This document shows positions 1 to 6,336 of a stretch of 12,045 nt of DNA, in pieces. The position numbers and the translations under genes are program-made. The notes beneath the pieces are model-generated. The model was not told the DNA's origin, made no database searches, and was given only the letters and a program-made list of their open reading frames with translations. The DNA is from Deltaproteobacteria bacterium (GTDB lineage: Bacteria > Chloroflexota > Dehalococcoidia > Dehalococcoidales > BS750m-G39): contig JABMRW010000066.1 of the NCBI GenBank assembly GCA_013202445.1, positions 1 through 12,045 of the forward strand. Direction: 5' to 3'. Position 1 is the first letter of the stretch. Each line of letters begins with the position of its first letter.

Positions 1-56
1 TCAGCTTCGCGCAGCTTGTTGATGATTAACTCTGGAGAATGCGATTTCTTGGCCAT
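1..56 (-). CDS. IS3-family transposase OrfA, N-terminal fragment (partial)
   Basis: Only 18 codons are in the window, reading leftward from ATG at 56-54: MAKKSHSPELIINKLREA. The pattern H-S/T-P-E-x-I-I-x-K-L-R-E-A is typical of the start of IS3-type OrfA proteins, whose N-terminal helix-turn-helix binds the element's ends. A purine-rich Shine-Dalgarno (AAAGGGGG) lies about 5 bases upstream, which supports this start. In IS3 elements OrfA is followed by OrfB, joined by a -1 frameshift; that part is not visible here. The family call rests on a short but characteristic stretch. Confidence 0.65.
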   Translation of the reverse strand, partial: MAKKSHSPELIINKLREA

Positions 57-91
57 AAATTACCCCCTTTATTTTCAGTTCCAGTCTAACA

Positions 92-799
92 TCAAAACTG
101 GACTCCTTTTTGGGGGGCAGACCAAGTGAGCCAGATGACTAGAATAGCAATCCAGTAATATATTGATCTTATTTTTCCTAATAGATGAATCAATCGAAGA
201 AGGACTTCTACAGATACAAACGCCAGTGAAAATAGGAAGATTGGTATACTCACCAAAGAATTAAATATGATACTCACACTCAGTAACCACGGTTGTATAA
301 CATCTGGACTTGAATACGAATTTAAGAAAATTGGTACTATGTAAAATATTAATATGAAAACGGATGTAAAAATAAGAAGTCTAACGTTAGACGACACTAT
401 TCTTTGTTCATTAATTAGTACCCTTATTCGTTCATTAATAGATACATTTAATTTTTTATTCCAGTCCTTGCGTGTAAATCGTCCTCCAAATTGCGAGAGA
501 GCGATGGCATAAAGGTCAAAACCAAGTATGGTAAAAAACAAGATTCCGCCAATTGCAGGCCAGTTGATTTCATCATTAGTTCCTAGCAATATTATTATGA
601 GTATTGCAGGCACGGCGAATATGGATGTTAAGATGATAATCCTCCACCGTCTCTTGCCCTGCCCTGATAAAAAACTTAATACTTTCTCGACCCATCCCTC
701 AATACTAGCAGAGAATTTATGCGCTACTTGATCCAATATAAATACAAATCCAGCAAGGATTTGAAGTGATATTCCAGCAATTTCCCAAGCATTATTCAT
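92..799 (-). CDS. Multi-pass membrane protein of unknown function, C-terminus replaced by IS sequence
   Basis: The 235-residue frame starts at ATG 799 with GAGG four bases upstream. It has about six hydrophobic segments: residues ~6-24, ~50-72, ~80-100, ~140-160, ~172-205 and a last one near 215-226, which runs into the IS. The regions between them are basic and polar, for example RKDWNKKLNVSINERIRVL. I recognise no family motif. The final residues (WSAPQKGVQF) are encoded by the IS terminal repeat, so the natural C-terminus is probably lost and the gene is likely a remnant. Base composition is clearly more AT-rich than the genes after 6300, in keeping with acquired DNA. It lies within the integrated element and diverges from the 1063 gene. 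Confidence 0.6.
   Translation of the reverse strand: MNNAWEIAGISLQILAGFVFILDQVAHKFSASIEGWVEKVLSFLSGQGKRRWRIIILTSIFAVPAILIIILLGTNDEINWPAIGGILFFTILGFDLYAIALSQFGGRFTRKDWNKKLNVSINERIRVLINEQRIVSSNVRLLIFTSVFILIFYIVPIFLNSYSSPDVIQPWLLSVSIIFNSLVSIPIFLFSLAFVSVEVLLRLIHLLGKIRSIYYWIAILVIWLTWSAPQKGVQF
98..124 (-). repeat. Putative terminal inverted repeat of the IS3-like element
   Basis: Read on the minus strand, the sequence has TG at its outer end, then CTG, a six-C run and a five-A run, then GGAGTCCAG. This layout matches IS3-family ends. The same bases encode the last ten residues of the adjacent membrane-protein reading frame, so that frame enters the IS. The partner repeat is not in the window, so this remains a one-sided assignment. 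Confidence 0.45.
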
Positions 800-1062
800 G
801 TTGCCTCATTTTAGCACAGATGTAGGTCAGGTTTTCAGAGTTTTCAGCTTCAAAAGGCGTTGACTTTGGTAAACTTTAGCTATGAGAATAATATCCTAAA
901 TTATCTCTACCCTCCAATCGACAGCTTCAAATAAAACATATTTTTCAACACTCACCGTCCTCAATAACAGTACGTACTGTGCATTTAAAATATTCATTTT
1001 ATTTACGTTGATCAACAAACACGCCAAAATCATGTTGACAAATAAATATATTGGAGGTCAGC
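800..1062. other. AT-rich divergent control region of the integrated element
   Basis: This space separates the leftward membrane-protein gene from the rightward 1063 gene. It holds a 14-bp perfect palindrome (967-980), a second 10-bp perfect palindrome GTTGATCAAC (1007-1016) and TTGACA at 1035-1040. No well-spaced -10 box goes with that TTGACA. TTGACT at 860-865 with GAGAAT at 884-889 (18-base spacing) is a weak rightward promoter candidate. I see no open reading frame or structured RNA here. Confidence 0.4.
967..980. promoter_or_regulatory. 14-bp perfect palindrome, candidate operator
   Basis: ACAGTACGTACTGT reads the same on both strands and lies about 85 bp before the start of the 1063 gene, in the divergent space. 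Perfect palindromes of this size in a divergent promoter region usually bind a dimeric repressor. The protein that would bind is not identified, and the window shows no obvious repressor gene in this element. It is not followed by a T-tract, so it does not look like a terminator. Confidence 0.35.
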
Positions 1063-1551
1063 ATGGTCACCAAGAAGTCAACAGCCAAGGAAAAAGCCTC
1101 GAAACCAGAAAAACCCCAGACTCAGAAAACTCCACCTACTGAAACACCACCAGTGCCGCAAAAAGGGTCAACCACTACTTCAAAGCCAGAAAAGCCCAGT
1201 ACACCACCACCACTTACCATGAAGCAGCTCCATCAAGAACTAGAGACTATCAAACAGGTTGTGGGTGAGCATGCACAACTTATTGCTCAGCTTCAAGAGA
1301 CCCTTGCTCGTAAACGTAAGCCAGTAGCATCTAACGGCAAGGTTCAAATCAAAGACACGCAGACCGGCGCCGTCTACCCATCCAAGAACAACGCCTATCA
1401 GTCACTTCTGAAATCAGGGGAGCTAAAAGACCTAGTAGATAAGGGTTTATTTGGCCCTGACCCTGAGAAGAACACATTCGGCTGGTACACCCTACAGCGG
1501 GAGTGGCCTGACAGGTTCGAGGAAGTCACTACAGCTCAAAATAAAGAATAA
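1063..1551 (+). CDS. Unrecognised protein: Lys/Pro-rich linker, short coiled coil, small C-terminal domain
   Basis: The start is taken as ATG 1063, because an upstream in-frame TTG at 1051 overlaps the Shine-Dalgarno GGAGG (1053-1057). The product is 162 residues. Residues 1-~62 are a disordered-looking Lys/Pro/Thr/Ser tail. Residues ~65-97 (KQLHQELETIKQVV and the following stretch) form a likely coiled coil, and a basic RKRK patch follows. The last ~60 residues make a compact domain with aromatic and charged positions, including VYPSKNNAYQSLL and GWYTLQREWPDRF. The basic, flexible N-terminus and coiled coil suggest a nucleic-acid-binding or structural accessory protein, but I cannot name a family. 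It appears to be cargo of the serine-recombinase element. Confidence 0.6.
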   Translation: MVTKKSTAKEKASKPEKPQTQKTPPTETPPVPQKGSTTTSKPEKPSTPPPLTMKQLHQELETIKQVVGEHAQLIAQLQETLARKRKPVASNGKVQIKDTQTGAVYPSKNNAYQSLLKSGELKDLVDKGLFGPDPEKNTFGWYTLQREWPDRFEEVTTAQNKE

Positions 1552-1641
1552 GGATATAAAGGTATTAGGTAAGTACTTAAAATACGGCATTTTGTATTAC
1601 AGCGCTTGTAGCACAAAGCGTAATAAGGAATATCAAAATAC

Positions 1642-1908
1642 ATGGAAAAGCTTGAAGATTGGATGTTCCCCTACCAGCTCTTAGATTGGGCAAAAGCCAA
1701 TCTGAATATCATGAAGCTGGACAGCGATATGACCGATGAGGAGATAAGCCGAGCTATGCGCTGGATAGGAGCAAGCTCACTAGACACCATATATGTGGAT
1801 GGTGAAAAGCCGCATCTAGGGAGGATCGGCATCAATAACATATTGTTCGTGACACTGATGGAATTCCCAAACTTCTATGTCAAGTATGAACTGGCACAGT
1901 GGAATTGA
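1642..1908 (+). CDS. Small hypothetical protein (88 aa), element cargo
   Basis: An 88-residue frame starts at ATG 1642; AAGGAA about 11 bases upstream is a distant, weak ribosome binding site. It contains an acidic helix (DSDMTDEEISRAMRWIG) and a more hydrophobic C-terminal half ending NFYVKYELAQWN. No signal peptide, membrane helix or known motif is visible. It sits between the 1063 gene and the recombinase, all on the same strand, and ends 49 bases before the recombinase start. The three may be co-transcribed. Function unknown; I am only moderately sure it is translated. Confidence 0.45.
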   Translation: MEKLEDWMFPYQLLDWAKANLNIMKLDSDMTDEEISRAMRWIGASSLDTIYVDGEKPHLGRIGINNILFVTLMEFPNFYVKYELAQWN

Positions 1909-1957
1909 CACTTGAAGATGAGAGTCTTGGTTGGTATGCTGTTATTGGGTAAGAATT

Positions 1958-3619
1958 ATGGTTGATAAACCTGTCAGAGTCGCAATCTATGCAAGAGTGA
2001 GCACTCAGGAGCAGGCGGTAGAAGGCACCTCTCTTGACTACCAGGCTGATCAGTTGAGCGCATATTGTCAGGCTCAGGGCTGGACGATCACTGGTAAGTA
2101 TGTTGATCCGGGGTATTCAGGAAAAGACGATGAACGCCCGGCTCTCAAACAGATATTGACTGATGCTAAATCACGGCTATTCGATAAAATAGTCATCTAC
2201 AAGCTCGACAGGCTGGCCAGGAAGCTAAGACTGCTTTTAGATATTGAAGAGAAGCTCAAAGAGCACGGCGTCTCTTTGCACTCAGTTAGGGAAACCCTTG
2301 ATACTTCAACCGCTATAGGGCGCACGGTCTTCCAGATGCTTGGGCTGGTGAGCGAGTGGGAGCGTGAGACTATCATCGAGCGCACCAAGGCAGGCAGGCT
2401 TCAGCGATATAAAGAGGGGTGTTGGGGGCCGGGCAGCCCGCCTTTCGGCTATGACTATGACCGCGACAAGACAAAGAAGCTTATCATCAACGAGGATGAG
2501 GCCAGAGTAATCCGCCGCATCTATGATGAGTACAGCAAAGGCAAGTCCATGACTCAAGTAGCCAACATGCTCAATGAGGAAAAGATACCGCCTCGTAACC
2601 CGAAGAAAGGAAAAGGCTGGCGGAACACTTCTATCAGAGATGTGCTATTTAATCCAGTATATAAAGGCACTCAGATAGTCAACATATACCAGAAGCACTC
2701 ACGACTACCCGAGGAAATACCAGAGAGCGCAATCAAGATTGAGGTGCCTCCTATAGTAGATAAAGCCTTGTGGAACATCGCCCAAGAGCGGCGCAAGAAC
2801 AACAAGCATCTCCAACCGCCGAGAAGTGAGCATTGGCTTCTTCAAGGGCTGATAACCTGTGGTCTGTGCGGCTACACATTCAGTACTGGATTTACCCATA
2901 ATCGGAGAGAATACGGTTGTCGGGGCAGGTTGAAGTACACCCATATCGACGGCTCGCCTAGGTGCACATCGCCTCGCCTTGACGCCGAGTGGCTGGAGCA
3001 AGAGATTTGGCAGAGGATAGAGGGGATCATAAATGACCCTAACAAGTTGGACAAGCTTCTCAAAGAAACCGTGGACAGCCTCAAGAATAGAGAAGCAGAC
3101 CTCAATGCTAGAATCAAGCCGATTGATGACAGGTTAGCTGAGATTGCTAGTCAAAAAACAAGATTAGCTGAGGAATGGGTGCAGAGCAGCATCAGCTCAA
3201 CCAGGCTTCAAGAGATTAAGCGAGACCTTGACCAAGAAGAGGCACGGCTGAGAAGCATCAGAACTGAGATTGACCCTGCTCAGTTAGAAGAGCTCGAGCA
3301 GATTAGGGGGCTCCTGCGGTTCTGGAACGGCCAGTTAGGGGCGCTTAGCTGGAACACTGAGACTGAAGACGGCCGCATGGTAAGAACCATAGACAAGCCA
3401 CATAAGATTGCTTCAACAATAATAGGCTTTGAAGACAAGGAGCTTACCAGTATATTAAGCTTCCCTGCAACAAAGCGGGAAGTCTTGGATTTGCTTCAGG
3501 TGAGAGTGATAGCGTTTATAGACAGAGTAGAGGTTAAGGCTATCTTTCCTATCAAGCCAATTGATTGTCAATTGTTACGATCTGATTGTAGGTCAGGACG
3601 TTGCCCACCATCTCGATGA
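1958..3619 (+). CDS. Large serine recombinase / site-specific integrase
   Basis: The 553-residue protein has the three parts of large serine recombinases. First is an N-terminal resolvase-type catalytic domain with VAIYARVSTQEQ, the nucleophile being Ser15, plus the downstream KLDRLAR and FQMLGLVSEWERE motifs. Second is a recombinase domain (about 165-275, starting with the PPFGYDYD region and containing ARVIRRIYDEY). Third is a zinc-ribbon (CGLCG near 300, later Cys at YGCRGR and RCTS) followed by a long coiled coil (~380-450). Such enzymes cut two att sites, form a Ser-DNA link and integrate or excise an element. ATG 1958 was chosen over TTG 1931 because family members begin just before VAIYARVS. 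The last codons (about GRCPPSR) fall in the interrupted capsid gene, as expected for an integrase abutting its attachment site. Confidence 0.93.
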   Translation: MVDKPVRVAIYARVSTQEQAVEGTSLDYQADQLSAYCQAQGWTITGKYVDPGYSGKDDERPALKQILTDAKSRLFDKIVIYKLDRLARKLRLLLDIEEKLKEHGVSLHSVRETLDTSTAIGRTVFQMLGLVSEWERETIIERTKAGRLQRYKEGCWGPGSPPFGYDYDRDKTKKLIINEDEARVIRRIYDEYSKGKSMTQVANMLNEEKIPPRNPKKGKGWRNTSIRDVLFNPVYKGTQIVNIYQKHSRLPEEIPESAIKIEVPPIVDKALWNIAQERRKNNKHLQPPRSEHWLLQGLITCGLCGYTFSTGFTHNRREYGCRGRLKYTHIDGSPRCTSPRLDAEWLEQEIWQRIEGIINDPNKLDKLLKETVDSLKNREADLNARIKPIDDRLAEIASQKTRLAEEWVQSSISSTRLQEIKRDLDQEEARLRSIRTEIDPAQLEELEQIRGLLRFWNGQLGALSWNTETEDGRMVRTIDKPHKIASTIIGFEDKELTSILSFPATKREVLDLLQVRVIAFIDRVEVKAIFPIKPIDCQLLRSDCRSGRCPPSR

Positions 3620-3725
3620 AGGGCATCTGCTGCAGGACGGGCGAGTCCTTGACGATGGTCTCGACCACCCCCTGGAGCAATATATCGTTGGACAGCTTGG
3701 CTGCCTCATCTAGTGTTAAAGCCAT
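3552..3725 (-). pseudogene. Phage major capsid protein gene, N-terminal fragment cut by integration
   Basis: Reading leftward from ATG 3725, the frame encodes 57 residues. The first ~47 (MALTLDEAAKLSNDILLQGV through GVVETIVKDSPVLQQMPF to GNVLTYN) match the start of a family of phage major capsid proteins as I know them: an N-terminal helix, a V-E-T-I/F-x-x-x-S-P-x-L-x-x-x-P segment, then G-N-x-x-x-Y-N. The next ten residues are unrelated and end in TGA inside the recombinase gene. A Shine-Dalgarno (AAAGGAGA) sits in the end of the scaffold gene. Full capsid proteins are about 300 residues, so most of the gene is missing from this side. The remainder should lie beyond the element's left end, outside the window. 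Confidence 0.72.
3580..3600. other. Approximate attachment-site junction of the serine-recombinase element
   Basis: On the minus strand, capsid-like coding sequence (MVGNVLTYN) is recognisable down to about 3585. Past that point the frame diverges (QIVTIDNQLA, then stop), while on the plus strand the recombinase 3' end reads into this stretch. The crossover therefore lies near 3580-3600. Serine recombinases use short core sequences, so the exact base cannot be fixed without the other junction or the empty site. Confidence 0.5.
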
Positions 3726-3728
3726 TTT

Positions 3729-4250
3729 CTATCTCCTTTCTCCCATTGCATATTGAATCTTCTCCTGCGGGGACAGCGCGGAAAGGTCGGCCGCCGTCCG
3801 TAACGGCGACCCCGCCGGTATCCTGGCCCCGGCGATTTCGGTCTCCAACCGCTGCCTCACCCTATCGATAAGGACTCTGGCGTTGGCCAGGGACTTATCA
3901 ATCTCCTCAACGCTGTCACCGGTAACCAGCTCCTCGGGCAGTTCGGGATTTGACCTGACCACCAGCTCCCGGTAGCTGGCTATCGCCTGAGACCGGCCGT
4001 CCTTCAATCCGGTCAATTGTGTCTCCAGTTCGGCCAGCGACTGCTTTAAGTCGGCAATCCGGTCATCCCTCTCGGCCAGAGCCTGCTCCAGCTCGGATAG
4101 GCGGGAATTCTTCTCCGCCAGCCCCGCCTCCAGCTCGGCAACCCTGGAGCCATCCAGCTCCCCCCCGTCGGGCTCTTGTTCCTGGTTTTGATTATTCTCT
4201 GGGGCCCCCGAAAATCCTGATTTTTGGGGTAAATTGTTATTTTTTGGCAT
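3729..4250 (-). CDS. Phage capsid scaffolding protein (coiled-coil)
   Basis: The 173-residue acidic protein lies between portal and capsid genes, the usual place for a scaffold. Residues 1-35 are low-complexity (Asn/Gln/Glu). Residues ~36-84 form a strong heptad coiled coil (VAELEAGLAEKNSRLSELE and on). The C-terminal part has helices and a basic, Arg-rich end (ALSPQEKIQYAMGERR), as in scaffolds whose C-terminus touches the capsid protein. Scaffolds direct procapsid assembly and then leave or are degraded. The start is ATG 4250; the Shine-Dalgarno GGAGG overlaps the portal stop, so the genes are tightly coupled. Codons near the N-terminus coincide with a hairpin repeat also found at 11369. 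Confidence 0.75.
   Translation of the reverse strand: MPKNNNLPQKSGFSGAPENNQNQEQEPDGGELDGSRVAELEAGLAEKNSRLSELEQALAERDDRIADLKQSLAELETQLTGLKDGRSQAIASYRELVVRSNPELPEELVTGDSVEEIDKSLANARVLIDRVRQRLETEIAGARIPAGSPLRTAADLSALSPQEKIQYAMGERR
4201..4231. repeat. Short hairpin repeat inside the scaffold gene start (copy 1)
   Basis: The bases GGGGCCCCCGAAAA, a two-base loop region, then TTTTTGGGGTA form a hairpin. The stem pairs 4206-4216 with 4219-4229 and has one G-T wobble. The same flanks and stem layout recur at 11369-11403. Here it encodes scaffold residues ~7-17 (LPQKSGFSGAP), so the repeat lies within a coding region. A looser relative (CCCCCC, A/T-rich centre, GGGGTA) spans 5658-5686 at the portal start. 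Confidence 0.5.
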
Positions 4251-4259
4251 TTTGCCTCC

Positions 4260-5654
4260 TTACGATGGAGATTCGCTAGCGCCTGTCTCCCCGGCTGGAG
4301 CTCTCTCTCCCTCTCCTCCTCTGGTAGACTTAGCGTTAAGCACTTTATTCATCTTTAAGATTGTCTCCCTCTCCTCCAGCCACCGCTTGAACTCACTCTC
4401 CGGGTCCTTGATGCCCATCTCCTCCATGGCTCCCCGCCGGGAGTGAATACCGCTCTGCACCAGCGTCTGCTCGTTGGAAACCATGCGGGCTATATCCTGG
4501 GGCAGTACCGGGCTCCAGATTACCCGCAGGCGGTTTTTGCCGAAATCCATCCCCTGGTACTTTTCCAACAGCTTCAGAATCATTCGATTGCGCCGGTTAT
4601 AGGCGGCAGTGCGGATAATCCGCTTTCGCCTCACTTTATGCAGTAGCGGGTTAAGCTCAATCTCAAGAGCTACCCCGGACAGGTCGCGCTCGGTGCCGCC
4701 GAAGGCGGCCCGGGGAGACTCGGAAATATCATGCATGATTCTATAGAGCAGGTTTATATAATCTATGTGCAGCCTTACCCCACCCCCCTGCAATAAATCC
4801 AGCAGATAGGCTTTGGCGTCCTCGGGTATATTCCAGACCGCCCCCGGTCTTACGGCGATATCCTCGGCCTCCTCCACATTCTCCAGCACGGCGATGGGGT
4901 TACCCGAAAGCTCTAATATTCTTGACAGCTGCGACATCGCCCGGTTAAGCTCCTGCTGGGACTCCATAATCGTAGATAAATCGGATATACCCCAGAACTG
5001 CTTCGGCTCCCTCAGGTTAGGGTAGACAATAAAAGGGAGAAAGCCGTAGGGGTTGGGCTTGCTTTCGATGAGGGCGTCATCCAGGTAAAGCTGGAATTCC
5101 CCGTCGGTCCACAGCTCGGCAACGGTCGCCGTTTTACCTTTGGGCTTCACCCCGTAGAGTAACTGGCTCTCTTCGGCGGTCAGGCTATATTTAGAGGCCA
5201 CCCGCCATACCCTTGAAGTATCATCCCCCAGCCACCAGGCATAGATGCCCTGGATATCGGGGGCGGTAACCCTCACCCTCTTGGCTTCGGTATCCCAGGT
5301 AACCTTGTAACCGGCATCGCCCAGGACGGCGCAGTCAATCTCGGTCTCCAGGTCCAGCTGCTCCAGGTTGTTCTCATCGTAAACCCGGTGCAGGGCGGCT
5401 TCGGCCCTGCGGGCTTTTATTTCCGCCTCCGCCGAATCCTCTACAGCATCCACGGCAAAGTTAACCCCGGACATCAGGTAAGAGGTAACCTTATCGATAA
5501 ACACCTTGGCGTAGTTAAAGGTTAATCTTTTCTCCCCCCACCTCTCTCTCCCCTCCCACTGCCGGCCATGGTAGAAATCGAGCCGCTGCCGGTAGCCACG
5601 GAGCTGGTCAATATCCTGGCGTTTCAACTGTGAGACAATAGAATTCTTATCCAT
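4260..5654 (-). CDS. Phage portal protein, SPP1 gp6-like
   Basis: The product is 464 residues, close to the usual ~450-500 for this family. The start is ATG 5654, behind an AAAGGGGGG ribosome binding site; longer upstream frames lack one. The N-terminal YRQRLDFYHGRQWEGRERWG stretch, then the LTFNYAKVFIDKVTSYL segment, is typical of SPP1-type portals. A helical stem/wing region and a late GGTERDLSGVALEIEL segment followed by basic HKVRRKR also fit. The portal forms a dodecameric ring at one capsid vertex for DNA entry and anchors the terminase. Start and upstream gene stop overlap by 8 bases, so translation is probably coupled. The terminase genes that normally precede it are absent. Confidence 0.82.
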   Translation of the reverse strand: MDKNSIVSQLKRQDIDQLRGYRQRLDFYHGRQWEGRERWGEKRLTFNYAKVFIDKVTSYLMSGVNFAVDAVEDSAEAEIKARRAEAALHRVYDENNLEQLDLETEIDCAVLGDAGYKVTWDTEAKRVRVTAPDIQGIYAWWLGDDTSRVWRVASKYSLTAEESQLLYGVKPKGKTATVAELWTDGEFQLYLDDALIESKPNPYGFLPFIVYPNLREPKQFWGISDLSTIMESQQELNRAMSQLSRILELSGNPIAVLENVEEAEDIAVRPGAVWNIPEDAKAYLLDLLQGGGVRLHIDYINLLYRIMHDISESPRAAFGGTERDLSGVALEIELNPLLHKVRRKRIIRTAAYNRRNRMILKLLEKYQGMDFGKNRLRVIWSPVLPQDIARMVSNEQTLVQSGIHSRRGAMEEMGIKDPESEFKRWLEERETILKMNKVLNAKSTRGGEGERAPAGETGASESPS

Positions 5655-5961
5655 CAGCCCCCCTTTGAAATCTTGAATTTGGGGTAGACACATCTTTAGC
5701 CCGCTTTAATATTCGCTGAATAGTACGCCGGCTTACGCCGAACATCAGGGCTAAATCCTTTATTGTTTTACCCCGGCTGGTAAACAGCCTTAACACCGCT
5801 CCATCTCTCAAACACTTCAGCCAGCGCTGCTTGCCCCCCGGCTCGGCATAGAGGCATTCGGGAAAAGGGCAGTCAAGGCAGGAATCACCAAACTCGCACC
5901 CGTTATCCTGGTAGTGGCAAAACTCCGGCGGCAAATCCAATTCAAAATCGTAACAATCCAT
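5647..5961 (-). CDS. Cys-rich helix-turn-helix protein heading the phage cassette
   Basis: The 104-residue protein has two parts. Residues ~3-50 hold seven cysteines (C3, C15, C22, C28, C31, C36, C50) in a spacing that could bind zinc or an Fe-S cluster. Residues ~66-88 (TIKDLALMFGVSRRTIQRIL) are a clear helix-turn-helix of the sigma-region-4/LuxR-like type. It is the first gene of the leftward cassette and overlaps the portal start. In position it replaces a small terminase subunit, whose N-terminus is also often HTH. A transcriptional regulator of the cassette is equally possible. The ribosome binding site is weak (GAG) and the leader short. Its C-terminal codons (STPNSRFQRG) overlap a degenerate hairpin repeat. 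Confidence 0.6.
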   Translation of the reverse strand: MDCYDFELDLPPEFCHYQDNGCEFGDSCLDCPFPECLYAEPGGKQRWLKCLRDGAVLRLFTSRGKTIKDLALMFGVSRRTIQRILKRAKDVSTPNSRFQRGADG

Positions 5962-5991
5962 ATCTCAAACTCTAAAAAACCGGATGATGAG

Positions 5992-6020
5992 ATATTAGCA
6001 CATTTGTTCTATTAGGTCAA
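5992..6020 (-). promoter_or_regulatory. Sigma-70-type promoter for the leftward phage cassette
   Basis: On the minus strand TTGACC (6020-6015) and TAATAT (5997-5992) are separated by 17 bases. Transcription would start near 5985, about 24 bases before the Cys-rich HTH start. It is back-to-back with a rightward promoter at 6048-6077. Confidence 0.6.
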
Positions 6021-6047
6021 CGGTATTTTGTCGCCCTTTAAGTACCA

Positions 6048-6077
6048 TTGACACGGTATCTCGCTATAGTTTATTAT
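6048..6077 (+). promoter_or_regulatory. Sigma-70-type promoter facing the surface-protein gene
   Basis: TTGACA (6048-6053) and TATTAT (6072-6077) are 18 bases apart. The direct repeat ACGGTAT-Y-T-Y-G occurs next to each -35 box of the divergent pair (6020-6030 and 6053-6063, 33 bases apart start to start), which suggests shared regulation. The transcript would carry a leader of about 250 bases before 6337. Confidence 0.5.
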
Positions 6078-6083
6078 TTGGGT

Positions 6084-6336
6084 GGTGGGGAAGCAGATTC
6101 CAAAATCTCTCCCGGTTTTTAACAAAAACTTAATAATTTGATGCTATCCTTATCATGAGATAGTTTTTGCTGTTTGGCGAAAAATGATGGAAGAGGCGGA
6201 TAAGCTCATCCCAAAGCTCGGAATGTCCCAAAATAATTTAGGACTTCTTAATAAATTAATAACTTTTTCCCGTTATATTCGTTATAAATATAGGGGAACC
6301 CACAGGTAGTTTAAAAAATGATGTTTATGGAGGTAG
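6084..6336 (+). other. Long untranslated leader before the surface-protein gene
   Basis: About 250 bases lie between the predicted transcription start and the gene. I find no riboswitch class I recognise. A 41-codon frame (6184-6309) is present but has no convincing ribosome binding site or known product. A second AT-rich -10-like TATAAA near 6285 may be an alternative promoter, but its -35 is poor. Confidence 0.3.

Larger units (their letters stand above)
1..124 (-). mobile_element. 5' end of an IS3-like insertion sequence (cut by the window edge)
   Basis: The minus strand from 124 downward starts with TG and a C-run/A-run (TGGTCTGCCCCCCAAAAAGG), which resembles the terminal inverted repeats of many IS3-family elements. 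About 68 bases inside this end, an OrfA-like transposase reading frame begins behind a strong ribosome binding site. The IS lies inside the 3' end of a membrane-protein gene. The other end and any target duplication are outside the window. The exact boundary (119 or 124) is inferred from the TG start, since only one end is visible. Confidence 0.6.

Noticed and set aside
6184..6309. 41-codon frame in the leader of the surface-protein gene
   Set aside because: The ribosome binding site is unconvincing and the product is not recognisable; kept only as a remark in the leader entry.
6084..6336. Riboswitch in the long leader
   Set aside because: I could not match any known aptamer core or find a terminator/anti-terminator pair.
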